Below, one piece after another: positions 34,916-42,831 of a stretch of 64,000 nucleotides of DNA (position 1 is its first letter; every line of letters begins with the position of its first letter). Both the position numbers and the translations under genes were made by a program. The stretch spans positions 3,659,001 through 3,723,000 of the forward strand of contig NZ_FMHW01000002.1 of assembly GCF_900090325.1 (NCBI RefSeq), written 5' to 3'. The notes beneath the pieces are model-generated. The model had not been told where the DNA came from and did no database searches. It saw only the letters and a list, made by a program, of their open reading frames with translations. This stretch comes from Micromonospora pallida. GTDB taxonomy: Bacteria > Actinomycetota > Actinomycetes > Mycobacteriales > Micromonosporaceae.

Positions 34916-35119
34916 TCAGATGGGACGGACCTGCTCCGCCTGCGGGCCCTTCTGGCCCTGGGCGATCTCGAACTCCACCCGCTGGTTCTCCTCCAGCGAG
35001 CGGTAGCCGCTGGTCTGGATCGCCGAGAAGTGGACGAACACGTCAGCACCCCCGCCGTCGACGGTGATGAAGCCGAAGCCCTTGTCTGCGTTGAACCACT
35101 TCACGGTTCCCTGCGCCAT
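34916..35119 (-). CDS. Cold-shock protein (CspA family)
   Basis: Single-stranded nucleic-acid chaperone of 67 residues with RNP1 KGFGFITV and RNP2 VFVHFSAI, starting [16 protein letters not shown]. The ribosome site AGAAGGAG is near ideal. Its 272-base upstream spacer reaches the DUF4235 terminator; within it TCTCTCAAC occurs twice (35216-35224, 35233-35241), so a long regulatory leader is possible. Confidence 0.96.
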   Translation of the reverse strand: MAQGTVKWFNADKGFGFITVDGGGADVFVHFSAIQTSGYRSLEENQRVEFEIAQGQKGPQAEQVRPI

Positions 35120-35351
35120 GTGTATCTCCTTCTAAAACTGGCGGCCGAGCACGCCGTGCGGCCGGTTGGCCGTTTTCGAGCAGCGGCGCCTGAGGCGGCC
35201 CCCTGGAAGGAGACTTCTCTCAACCCACGCCATCTCTCAACAGCGGGGAACAGCAAACCACGTACGCAAAAACTCTGCACAGCCTACCGGACGAAATTCT
35301 CCTACATGTGACCTGAAGGACGCCAGACACCGAGCCGCCCGGACATGGCAC

Positions 35352-35379
35352 GGCCCCCGTCCGGTCTCGGACGGGGGCC
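35352..35379. terminator. 12-bp stem-loop after the envelope operon
   Basis: GGCCCCCGTCCG (35352-35363) pairs perfectly with 35368-35379 around GTCT, 12 bases after the DUF4235 stop. Confidence 0.88.
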
Positions 35380-35391
35380 GGGGATCCTCGC

Positions 35392-35664
35392 TCAGTCGGG
35401 CCAGTGCCCGGTCAGCCGACGGACACCCACCGCGCCACCCCGGTCGACCGCCGCCCGGACCACCGCGAAGATCGCGCCCTGGAGGGCGGCGGCGGCCAGG
35501 ATCTCGGCCCAGCCACGGTCCTCGTCGGTGGCGCTGGGCGCCTCGCCGTCCCCCGCGGTCATCTTCCACACCTGCCGGAACACCGCACCGGCGACGGCAC
35601 CGGCGGCCACGCCGAGGAGCACACCCACCGGCTTGTACGCGACCTTGTTGATACCCCTGCTCAC
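35392..35664 (-). CDS. DUF4235 membrane protein
   Basis: 90 residues from a GTG that overlaps the DUF3618 stop (GTGA). Two hydrophobic stretches (PVGVLLGVAAGAVAGAVFRQVW and WAEILAAAALQGAIFAVVRAAV) match the DUF4235 family. It is the third gene of a holin-X/DUF3618/DUF4235 operon that recurs in actinobacteria. The function is unknown, probably linked to the cell envelope. Confidence 0.88.
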   Translation of the reverse strand: MSRGINKVAYKPVGVLLGVAAGAVAGAVFRQVWKMTAGDGEAPSATDEDRGWAEILAAAALQGAIFAVVRAAVDRGGAVGVRRLTGHWPD

Positions 35665-36122
35665 CTACGCCTCCCGCCGACGATCACCAGCACCACCACG
35701 GTAGCCAACGCGCCGGCCGCGAGCACCGCCCACGGCACCGGGTCCCGCCGCACCAGCGCGCCCGTCCCCCGCGCCTGGCCGCGCGCCGTGCCGGCCGTCT
35801 GGGCGGCCTGCCCGCGTACCCTCGCCATCGTCTGGGCCGCCTGGTGGCGGACCTGTCCGGCCTGCTGGGCCGCCTGACGGCGGACTTGTCCCGCCTGGTG
35901 GGCCGCCTGACGGCGGACTTGTCCCGCCTGCTCGCGCATCCGCTCGCGGGTCTGCCCGGCCTGTTCGCGCATTCGTTCCCGGGCCTGCCCGGCCGACTCC
36001 CGCAGGCGCGCCTTGACGTCGACCTTCGCGGCCAACGCCTCTACCGTCTCGCTGAGTTCGATCCGGGTCCGCCGGATCTCCTCGCGGAGCGCCTCCGGGT
36101 CACCGGTCCCGTTGCCCCTCAT
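35661..36122 (-). CDS. DUF3618 protein with six 11-residue coiled-coil repeats
   Basis: 153 residues. The DUF3618 domain DPEALREEIRRTRIELSETV (residues ~8-40) leads into six consecutive 11-residue repeats, for example ERMREQAGQTR and RQAAQQAGQVR. A C-terminal helix (AVLAAGALATVVVLVIVGG) with a basic end follows. The repeat should form a long cytoplasmic hendecad coiled coil anchored at the membrane. The matching 33-bp DNA repeat is visible at about 35800-35990. Both gene junctions are four-base overlaps. Confidence 0.88.
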   Translation of the reverse strand: MRGNGTGDPEALREEIRRTRIELSETVEALAAKVDVKARLRESAGQARERMREQAGQTRERMREQAGQVRRQAAHQAGQVRRQAAQQAGQVRHQAAQTMARVRGQAAQTAGTARGQARGTGALVRRDPVPWAVLAAGALATVVVLVIVGGRRR

Positions 36123-36553
36123 GGCCGGCCCCTGTCCCGGACCGCCGCGGCGACCGTGTCGACGTCCGCGCGGACGCTGCGGACCGTCGCCGCCGGCACC
36201 GGTGGCACCGCCTGGCTGACCTGCTTCTTGCCGACCAGGGCAAAGATCCCCGCGAACACGAAGAGCACCACGGCGACGATCAGGGCGGCCAGCCACGCCG
36301 GCAGCACCAGTGCCAGCAGCAGGACGACGGCGGTGAGCAGCGCGCCGAGCCCGTAGACGGCGAGCACCCCGCCGCCGCCGAAGAGGCCGACCCCGATGCC
36401 GGCGCGCTTGCCCTTCTCGGTCAGCTCCGCGCGGGCCAGTGCCAGCTCGTCTCGGACGAGTCGGGAGACCTGCTCCGTGGCGCGCTGCACCAGCTCCGCA
36501 GTCGACGGCTCGTTGCGGGTCCGGGACGTACTGGGATTCGCGACGTCAGCCAT
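36119..36553 (-). CDS. Putative actinobacterial holin-X family protein
   Basis: 144 residues with an amphipathic N-terminal region (AELVQRATEQVSRLVRDELALARAELTEKGKRAG) typical of the Holin-X/phage holin 3_6 family. Two membrane helices follow (GVLAVYGLGALLTAVVLLLA and WLAALIVAVVLFVFAGIFALV). It is the first gene of the three-gene operon and probably an envelope or stress protein, not a phage lysis protein, since no phage genes are near. Confidence 0.88.
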   Translation of the reverse strand: MADVANPSTSRTRNEPSTAELVQRATEQVSRLVRDELALARAELTEKGKRAGIGVGLFGGGGVLAVYGLGALLTAVVLLLALVLPAWLAALIVAVVLFVFAGIFALVGKKQVSQAVPPVPAATVRSVRADVDTVAAAVRDRGRP

Positions 36554-36680
36554 GCTGTCCTCCTTTCTTCCTCACCGCGCTGTATGCCCTGACTCGCCAG
36601 GGATCAATCCTGCGCGGGGCGACCAGTCGGAGCGGACCGCGCCGAGTGCGCGTCCCCACAAACCGCCCGGTCAAACCCAA

Positions 36681-36705
36681 ACCCGACCGGCGGCCGGGGT
36701 CGGGT
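36681..36705. terminator. 8-bp stem-loop after mscS
   Basis: ACCCGACC (36681-36688) and GGTCGGGT (36698-36705) pair around nine bases, about 40 bases downstream of the mscS stop. Confidence 0.6.
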
Positions 36706-36743
36706 GGCGGCGAGCCGTGCTCCGGGCACCTTCGCACCGGCGG

Positions 36744-38030
36744 TCAGCGGTGGCTGCGGGCGGGCTCGGCCGCGTCGTCCCGCTCACGCCCGTCGCGCGG
36801 CCGGCGGCGAGCGCCGTCGTCCGACTCGCCTTCCGCGAAACGGTGGCCGTCGACCGGCTCGTCCGGGCCGACGAATGCCTCGCTTCGGGCCTCCCCGTCG
36901 TCGCTGCCACCGAAGAGCCGGGCGTCGTCCGGGACGCCGCCGTCGGGGCGGCGGACCGGTCGGCGGGGCTGCACCCACTGCCAGGGCAGTTCGCTGCTGG
37001 CGTCACCCACTTCGGTACGGAGGCGGGGCATGGCGGTGGGGCGCTGTTCGCGTACCCAGGCGACCAGGTGCTCGCGGACCAGGCACCGCAGGTCCCACAG
37101 GTTGCCGGCGTTGGCGGCGCTGACCAGCGCCCGGACCCGGACGTTGCCGCCGGTGGCGTCGGTGACCTGGAGCACGCAGACCCGACCGTCCCAGAGTTCG
37201 GTGCTCTCGACCAGGCGACGCAACTCCTCGCGCATGGCCTGCACCGGCACCGCCCAGTCCAGGTCGAACTCGGCGGTGCCGAGCACGGCCGCCTGGGTCC
37301 GGGTCCAGTTCTGGAACGGCGTGCTGGTGAAGTAGGAAGTGGGCAGGATCAGCCGGCGGTCGTCCCAGATCTGGACCACCACGTAGCTCAGGGTCAACTC
37401 CTCGATCCGACCCCACTCCCCCTCGACGACCACCACGTCGTCGAGGCGCACCGCGTCGCTGAAGGCCAGTTGCAGTCCGGCGAAGACGTTGCCGAGCAGG
37501 CTCTGCGCGGCCAGGGCGGCGACCACACCGACCACACCGGCGCTGGTCAGCACGCCGGCCCCGATACCCCGGACGCTGGGGAAGGTCATCAGCATCACAC
37601 CGATGGTGAGCACCACGATCACCGCGATGGTCAGCCGACGCAGCATCACCACCTGGGTACGCACCCGGCGGGCGTGCCGGTTGTCCGGCACGTCGATCCG
37701 GAACCGGGCCAGGGCGGTGTCCTCGACGACCACCAGCAGCGCGGCCACCAGCCAGGCGGTGCTGGCGATCACGCAGAGCACCAGCACGTGCAGCAGCACC
37801 TGCCGCCACTGGTCGCCGACCGCGTAGCCGGTGCTGAACCGGATGGCGAACTGGACGGCCAGCACGGTGGCGGCGATCTTCAACGGCCGGTGCGCGTGGT
37901 CGGCCAGCTCTCCCATCAGCAACGAGTTCCGACCGAGCCGGCGGACCAGCCGATGGGTGACCTCGACCACCAGAAGGGCGATCGCCGCCGCGACGAGCGC
38001 GGCGACGACCGTCCCGAGGTAGCTCTGCAC
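36744..38030 (-). CDS. Small-conductance mechanosensitive channel, MscS family
   Basis: 428 residues from a GTG at 38030 with GAGAGAAG upstream. About four N-terminal membrane helices precede the MscS pore helix region GVVGVVAALAAQSLLGNVFAGLQL and the beta domain (LDDVVVVEGEWGRIEELTLSYVVV, LILPTSYFTSTPFQNW). The last ~80 residues are charged and probably disordered (DDGEARSEAFVGPDEP...), an extension beyond the usual fold. It releases solutes under turgor. Confidence 0.92.
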   Translation of the reverse strand: MQSYLGTVVAALVAAAIALLVVEVTHRLVRRLGRNSLLMGELADHAHRPLKIAATVLAVQFAIRFSTGYAVGDQWRQVLLHVLVLCVIASTAWLVAALLVVVEDTALARFRIDVPDNRHARRVRTQVVMLRRLTIAVIVVLTIGVMLMTFPSVRGIGAGVLTSAGVVGVVAALAAQSLLGNVFAGLQLAFSDAVRLDDVVVVEGEWGRIEELTLSYVVVQIWDDRRLILPTSYFTSTPFQNWTRTQAAVLGTAEFDLDWAVPVQAMREELRRLVESTELWDGRVCVLQVTDATGGNVRVRALVSAANAGNLWDLRCLVREHLVAWVREQRPTAMPRLRTEVGDASSELPWQWVQPRRPVRRPDGGVPDDARLFGGSDDGEARSEAFVGPDEPVDGHRFAEGESDDGARRRPRDGRERDDAAEPARSHR

Positions 38031-38108
38031 TGCTTCTCTCCCTCATGCCGACGGTTGATCACATGGCAAAGGCCCCATGTTGCCCGCCGAACGACGAACC
38101 GACCAGCG

Positions 38109-38954
38109 TCACACCTTCCGGTAGCGGGACTGGAGGAAGCAGAACGCGCCGAAGGCGGCGATGCCGAGCGCGACGAGGGTGAGCAGGATCGTGCCGTAGG
38201 ACTGCTCGCGCAGGGTCCGCAGGGCGGCGTCCAGGCCACGGGCCTTCTCCGGGTCGTAGTTCACCGCGGCGACGACGACCAGGATGCCGGCGATGGCGTA
38301 CGCGATGCCCTTGGCAACGTAGCCGGCGACGCCGAGGCGGCGGGCCAGCTTCCGGGTGCGGGGGTTCATCTCGCCGGTCTTCAGGTGCTTCTCGAAGCGC
38401 TTGACCAGGCCGTAGATGACCAGGCCGACCCCGATGGCGGCGAGCACCAGCCCGGCCAGGCCGACCAGCCAGCGACCACCGGAGGAGGTCATCAGCTCGC
38501 CGGTGAGCGCCTCCTGCTTGTCGGCGCTGTTGGAGCCGGCGTCGGAGAAGACCTTCCAGGCGGTCCAGGCGAAGTAGAGGTAGACGATGGTGCGGCCGGT
38601 GGAGGCAAGTCGTTCGACGACCCGTTCGCCGCCACGCTCGGCGCGGTGCCCGACGGCGGCTTCGAGCCCCTGCCAGATCGCCATGGCGAGCAGGCCGACC
38701 GCGATCGCGACGACGAGGAACTTGCCCATCGGCTGGGCGGCGAGGGTCCGCAGGGCGCCGGACTGGTCCCCGTCGTCGGCGGACTTGCCGAAGGCGATCT
38801 GCAACGCCAGCCAGGCGAAGAGAAGGTGGACGATCCCGTAGCCGATGAAGCCGACTCGGGCGAGGGTTTCCAGCCACCGGCTGTTGGCCGTGCGGGCGGC
38901 GGTGGCCTGGGCACTGTGGGTGAGAGACATGGCGGCAGATTCACCGATCCCCAT
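38109..38954 (-). CDS. DUF1206 membrane protein
   Basis: 281 residues from the ATG at 38954, which has GAGG just upstream; the ATG at 38930 is an alternative. Three pairs of membrane helices, each pair like ARVGFIGYGIVHLLFAWLAL, form the threefold DUF1206 repeat (second around TGRTIVYLYFAWTAWK, third around GVAGYVAKGIAYAIAG). The function is unknown. It is transcribed towards mscS. Confidence 0.9.
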   Translation of the reverse strand: MGIGESAAMSLTHSAQATAARTANSRWLETLARVGFIGYGIVHLLFAWLALQIAFGKSADDGDQSGALRTLAAQPMGKFLVVAIAVGLLAMAIWQGLEAAVGHRAERGGERVVERLASTGRTIVYLYFAWTAWKVFSDAGSNSADKQEALTGELMTSSGGRWLVGLAGLVLAAIGVGLVIYGLVKRFEKHLKTGEMNPRTRKLARRLGVAGYVAKGIAYAIAGILVVVAAVNYDPEKARGLDAALRTLREQSYGTILLTLVALGIAAFGAFCFLQSRYRKV

Positions 38955-38990
38955 GGTCCTCAAACGTCGGGCCCCGCCGCCCGGGGGCGG

Positions 38991-39356
38991 TCAGCTGCCG
39001 GGACTACGCGCGACGCGGATCGTGACGTTGGCGTCGGTGACACTGTCGACCGACACCGTGAAGCCTCCGACCTCGGTGGCCTGCTGGCCGGTGGTGAGGG
39101 TGAGCTGCTCGCCGGCCACCTCGACGGTGACCTGATCGTCCTGGGCGCTGATCAGCTTGGCCTCGATGCCGAGGACGTTGGCGCTGGCCTCGACGCCCCG
39201 GTCGAAGGTGACCGTACAGGCGTCCAGTCCACAGTCGGTGGTGGCGTTCTCCGAGCTGCAACCGGCGAGCACGGCGACGCCCAGTACAAGGCCGGCGACC
39301 AGGCCGGCGGCGCGGCGGGCGGGGGTGAGGGCGGGGGTGGCGCGTCGGTTCGTCAC
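38991..39356 (-). CDS. Small putative lipoprotein
   Basis: 121 residues from a GTG at 39356. The signal AAGLVAGLVLGVAVLAGC ends in a lipobox, followed by SSENATTDCGLDACTVTFDRGVEAS. The mature part is a short beta-rich domain with a Cys pair. No Shine-Dalgarno is seen, but a TACCCT box seven bases upstream of the GTG suggests a leaderless transcript. No family was recognised. Confidence 0.75.
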   Translation of the reverse strand: MTNRRATPALTPARRAAGLVAGLVLGVAVLAGCSSENATTDCGLDACTVTFDRGVEASANVLGIEAKLISAQDDQVTVEVAGEQLTLTTGQQATEVGGFTVSVDSVTDANVTIRVARSPGS

Positions 39357-39512
39357 GGAGGCAAGGGTACGCAACCCGCTCCACCCCGGCACCACGACGA
39401 TCTTGGCTGGCCGGGGCGGGCACGTGTTCACCCCGACCACACCGTCGAGGAGGTCGACCGGTTGCTGGCCGAACCGGACCGGCCGGGTGCGTTCCGGAGG
39501 GAGAATGGCCGG

Positions 39513-39809
39513 GTGAGCTACCTCGTGGAGGACGACCCGGCCCGCCGCCGCTTCGAGATCCTGGTCGACGACGCGCTGGCCGGGTTCACCGCGTACCGGC
39601 CGCGCGGCGCAGACGTGCTGGTCTTCACCCACACCGAGGTGGATCCGGCGTTCCGGGGCGCGGGCGTCGGCGAGGCGCTGGTCCGGGGCGCGCTGGACGA
39701 GGTACGCCGGCGCGGCGCGCGGGTGGTCCCGCGCTGCCCGTTCATGGCCGCCTTCATCGACCGCCACCCCGGTTACGCCGACCTCGTCACCGCCACCGAC
39801 GGGTCGTAG
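39513..39809 (+). CDS. Small GNAT-like acetyltransferase (YjdJ type)
   Basis: 98 residues from a GTG at 39513, with GGAGG about 12 bases upstream. The stretch FTHTEVDPAFRGAGVGEALVRGALDEVRRRG is the acetyl-CoA loop of the short GNAT_acetyltr_2/YjdJ family. The ending VVPRCPFMAAFIDRHPGYADLV is diagnostic. It is about half the size of a normal GNAT, as expected for this family. Confidence 0.88.
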   Translation: MSYLVEDDPARRRFEILVDDALAGFTAYRPRGADVLVFTHTEVDPAFRGAGVGEALVRGALDEVRRRGARVVPRCPFMAAFIDRHPGYADLVTATDGS

Positions 39810-39844
39810 CCGGCCGGCGCCGGAGGGCGGCGGGTGGGACTCGG

Positions 39845-41332
39845 TCAGGCCCGTATCCCGCTGAGGAGTTCGGCGACGGCCCACGCCCCGGCCGTGCTCG
39901 CGCCGTGCGTGGCGACGTGCACCCGCCCGGCGACCAGCACCGGAAGGCCGAGTTCGACCACCACCGCGTCCGGGCGGGCGGCCAATATACGCTCCACCGC
40001 CGCCCGCATCCACCCGTGCCGATGCAGGTCGCGGACCACCAGCACGAGGGGCCGGCCGGGCGTGCCGGCGGCCGGGTCGGCGGGTACGTCCGCCTCGGCG
40101 TACCGGACGGTGGTGGTGCCGGGCAGCAGCTCGGCCAGGGGCGCGCCGATCCCCCACGGGGTCTCCGCGCCGATGGCGATGTTGCGCGGCGGCGCGAACT
40201 CCACCACGTGCGCCGGGGCGGTGAGCGGCACCAGCGGTCCGCCGTCGTCGGTGGTGACCCGGACCGCCCGACGCGCGGCGGCCAGCCCGACCCCGTTCCC
40301 GCCGGTGTACCGGGGGCGGGCGGCACGGGCGGTGGTGGTCCAGGCGGCGAGCTGGCCGACCCGTTTGGCCGCCTCGGCGAGCCGCTCCTCGGGCAGGTCC
40401 CCGGCGACCACCGCCGCCACGATGCCGTCGCGCAGCCGGCGGGCGGTCTCCTCGTCGGCGTGTTCCCCGCCGACGCAGATCGCGTCCGCCCCGGCGGCGA
40501 GCGCCCGGACCGTCGCGCCGACCAGGCCGTAGGTGCCGGCGACCGCGCGCATCTCCACCGCGTCGGTCACCACCACGCCGTGGAAGCCCAACTCGTCGCG
40601 GAGCAGGTCGGTCAGGACGCGCCGGCTCAGCGTGGCCGGCAGGTCGGGGTCGAGGGCGGGGACCACGAGATGCCCGGTCATCACCGCCTGCACCCCGGCG
40701 GCGATGGCGGCCCGGAACGGCACCAGCTCGTTCGCGTCGAGGCGGGCCCGGTCGGCGGTGATCCGGGGCAGGTCGTGGTGCGAGTCGACCCGGGTGTCGC
40801 CGTGCCCGGGGAAGTGCTTGGCGCAGGCGGCGACCCCGCCCGCCTGGAGGCCACGGACCCAGGCGGCGGTGTGCCGGGCGACCAGCGCGGGATCGGCGCC
40901 GAACGCGCGTACCCCGATCACCGGGTTGTCCGGGTTCGAGTTGACGTCGGCGTCCGGCGCGTAGTCGAGGGTGACGCCGGCGGCGGCCAGCTCCGCCCCG
41001 AGGTCCCGGGCCACCTCCTCGGTGAGGGCCACGTCGTCGACGGCGCCGAGGGCGAGGTTGCCCGGACGGGAGCTGCCCGGCCCGGACTCGATCCGGGTCA
41101 CGTCGCCGCCCTCCTCGTCGATGGCGACGACGACGTCCGGTCGTTCGGCGCGCAGCGCGGCGGTGAGCGCGGCGACCTGGGCCGGGTCGACGACGTTGCG
41201 GGCGAACAGGACCACCGAGCCGAGCCCCTCGCCGAGCCACCGGCGGACCCACGGGGGCGGGGTGGTGCCGACGAACCCGGGTTGCAGGACGGCAGCGGCC
41301 AGGCTCGCCAGGTTCCCCATCGGTGCGCTCAT
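39845..41332 (-). CDS. nagZ: Beta-N-acetylglucosaminidase, GH3 family (NagZ-like)
   Basis: 495 residues from the ATG at 41332. The GH3 N-terminal barrel has the NagZ loop KHFPGHGDTRVDSHHDLP, whose His-Asp acts as acid/base, and the nucleophile Asp257 in VVVTDAVEMRAV. A C-terminal ~150-residue domain follows. No signal peptide is seen, so it is likely cytoplasmic and used in peptidoglycan recycling or GlcNAc release. An AT-rich dyad 80 bases upstream may be its operator. Confidence 0.9.
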   Translation of the reverse strand: MSAPMGNLASLAAAVLQPGFVGTTPPPWVRRWLGEGLGSVVLFARNVVDPAQVAALTAALRAERPDVVVAIDEEGGDVTRIESGPGSSRPGNLALGAVDDVALTEEVARDLGAELAAAGVTLDYAPDADVNSNPDNPVIGVRAFGADPALVARHTAAWVRGLQAGGVAACAKHFPGHGDTRVDSHHDLPRITADRARLDANELVPFRAAIAAGVQAVMTGHLVVPALDPDLPATLSRRVLTDLLRDELGFHGVVVTDAVEMRAVAGTYGLVGATVRALAAGADAICVGGEHADEETARRLRDGIVAAVVAGDLPEERLAEAAKRVGQLAAWTTTARAARPRYTGGNGVGLAAARRAVRVTTDDGGPLVPLTAPAHVVEFAPPRNIAIGAETPWGIGAPLAELLPGTTTVRYAEADVPADPAAGTPGRPLVLVVRDLHRHGWMRAAVERILAARPDAVVVELGLPVLVAGRVHVATHGASTAGAWAVAELLSGIRA

Positions 41333-41410
41333 GTGGCCCCCGTACCCCCTCGGTCTCCGGCGGCGGGCCCGCCCCGCCGCCCGCGGTGCTGTCATGGTCA
41401 CACCGGACCA

Positions 41411-41438
41411 CCTAATAGTCAATAAACCTTTCTATTAC
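41411..41438 (-). promoter_or_regulatory. AT-rich imperfect dyad upstream of nagZ, possible ROK-type operator
   Basis: TAATAG (41413-41418) and CTATTA (41432-41437) flank AATAAACCTTT. On the nagZ strand the sequence reads AATAGAAAGGTTTATTGACT. It resembles the GAAAGTTT-centred sites of sugar-responsive ROK repressors in actinomycetes and stands out as the most AT-rich patch nearby. Confidence 0.45.
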
Positions 41439-41500
41439 GCGGCGTGACGGACCGATGCCTGCCGTGGCACTCACTGGCCGGGTCGTGCGACAGTGCGGGA

Positions 41501-41626
41501 GTGCATTCCTCGCTGATCACCGCCGCCGACGAGGTCGACTGGTACGACATCCCCGGGGTCCGCCTGCTGGGGTTGGTCGTCGGCGGCCTGCTCCTGATCG
41601 CCGCGATCCGCGCGATGTTCCGCTGA
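41501..41626 (+). CDS. 41-residue membrane peptide
   Basis: From a GTG at 41501: a short polar N-terminus (HSSLITAADEVDWYDIPG) and one helix (VRLLGLVVGGLLLIAAIRAMF). The clean hydrophobic design and good codon use suggest a real small gene. No ribosome site beyond GGGAG directly adjacent was seen. The function is unknown. Confidence 0.55.
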   Translation: MHSSLITAADEVDWYDIPGVRLLGLVVGGLLLIAAIRAMFR

Positions 41627-41784
41627 TCCTCCCGGTCGGCCCGCCCCGCCGCTGACGCTCTCGCGGCGGGCTCCGCCCCGTCGCCGGGACCGGGTGCCGG
41701 ACCCGGCATGACGCGTCACCCCCGGGGTACCGCCGAGGTTGTCCGACCGGAGGGCCCGACCACGGACGCGGCGGAGGGGAAACG

Positions 41785-42735
41785 ATGAGGATCGGTTACT
41801 TCCTGTCCAGCGAGGAGTTCACGCCGGCCGAACTCCTGGCGCAGGCGCGCGGTGCCGAACGGGCCGGATTCGAGGCACTGTGGATCTCCGACCACTACCA
41901 CCCCTGGGTGGACGCCCAGGGGCAGAGCCCCTTCGTCTGGTCGATGATCGGTGCGCTCAGCCAGGTCTGCCGGCTGCCGGTCACCACCGCCGTGACCTGC
42001 CCGACCGTTCGTATCCACCCGGCGGTGCTGGCCCAGGCCGCGGCCACCAGCTCGGTGCTGCACGCCGGGCGGTTCGTGCTCGGCGTCGGCTCGGGCGAGG
42101 CCCTCAACGAGCACATCCTCGGCGACGCGTGGCCGGGCACCGACGTCCGGCTGGAGATGTTGGCGGAGGCGGTCGGGGTGATGCGTGAGCTGTGGGCCGG
42201 CGGCTTCGTCAACCACCGGGGCCGGCACTACACGGTGGAGCACGCCCGGATCTACACCCGGCCGGAGACACCCCCGGCGGTCTACGTCTCCGGCTTCGGC
42301 CCGAAGGCCGTCGACCTGGCCGCCCGGATCGGCGACGGCTACATCAACACCTCCCCGGACGCCGACCTGGTCCGGCGGTTCCGCGACGGCGGGGGCGGCG
42401 ACAAGCCGTGCCAGGCCGGTTTCAAGGCCGCGTACGCCGACAGCGTCGACGAGGGCGCGCGGATCGCGTACGAGCGCTGGCCGAACGCCGGGGTGCCGGG
42501 CGAGCTGTCCCAGGTGCTCCCCTCGCCGAGGCACTTCGAGCAGGCCGCCCAACTGGTGAGCCCGGACAGCGCGCGGGAGGCGTTCGTCTGCGGCCGGGAC
42601 GCCGACGCGCACCTGGCGAAGATCGAGGCGTACGCCCGGGCCGGCTTCGACGAGGTGTACGTGGCCAACGTCGGCCCGCACTGGCAGGGGCTGTTCGACT
42701 TGTACCAGCGTGCGGTCCTGCCCCGGCTGCGGTGA
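41785..42735 (+). CDS. LLM-class F420-dependent oxidoreductase
   Basis: Luciferase-like barrel of 316 residues, with GGAGGGGAAA upstream of the ATG. Family marks include the WISDHYHPW segment near residue 33, TAVTCPTVRIHPAVLAQAAAT (F420 phosphate region) and FVLGVGSGEALNEH. It is close to the F420-dependent glucose-6-phosphate dehydrogenase-like subfamily. The substrate is unknown. Its stop codon is embedded in a terminator hairpin. Confidence 0.92.
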   Translation: MRIGYFLSSEEFTPAELLAQARGAERAGFEALWISDHYHPWVDAQGQSPFVWSMIGALSQVCRLPVTTAVTCPTVRIHPAVLAQAAATSSVLHAGRFVLGVGSGEALNEHILGDAWPGTDVRLEMLAEAVGVMRELWAGGFVNHRGRHYTVEHARIYTRPETPPAVYVSGFGPKAVDLAARIGDGYINTSPDADLVRRFRDGGGGDKPCQAGFKAAYADSVDEGARIAYERWPNAGVPGELSQVLPSPRHFEQAAQLVSPDSAREAFVCGRDADAHLAKIEAYARAGFDEVYVANVGPHWQGLFDLYQRAVLPRLR

Positions 42736-42750
42736 GCCGGGCAGGACCGC
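42712..42750. terminator. Terminator overlapping the oxidoreductase stop codon
   Basis: 42712-42728 pairs with 42735-42750 over 16 bp with one bulged C. The TGA (42733-42735) lies at the loop edge, so the last six codons form one arm. Confidence 0.8.
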
Positions 42751-42831
42751 GTCCACCAGCGGAAACGCCCCGGTGCCGCCGGGCCACGCCCCGGTTTCGC
42801 CCCCGGCCGGGCCGGGTACCACCGGCCACCG

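Noticed and set aside
36119..36553. Prophage signal from a holin-like gene
   Set aside because: No other phage genes are near; the protein belongs to the actinobacterial holin-X family.
36396..39809. 1137-codon plus-strand open frame
   Set aside because: Mostly antisense to MscS and DUF1206. Only its last 98 codons, the small GNAT, are real.
38991..41411. 806-codon minus-strand open frame
   Set aside because: Shadow across NagZ and the GNAT gene. Only the final 121 codons, the lipoprotein, are real.
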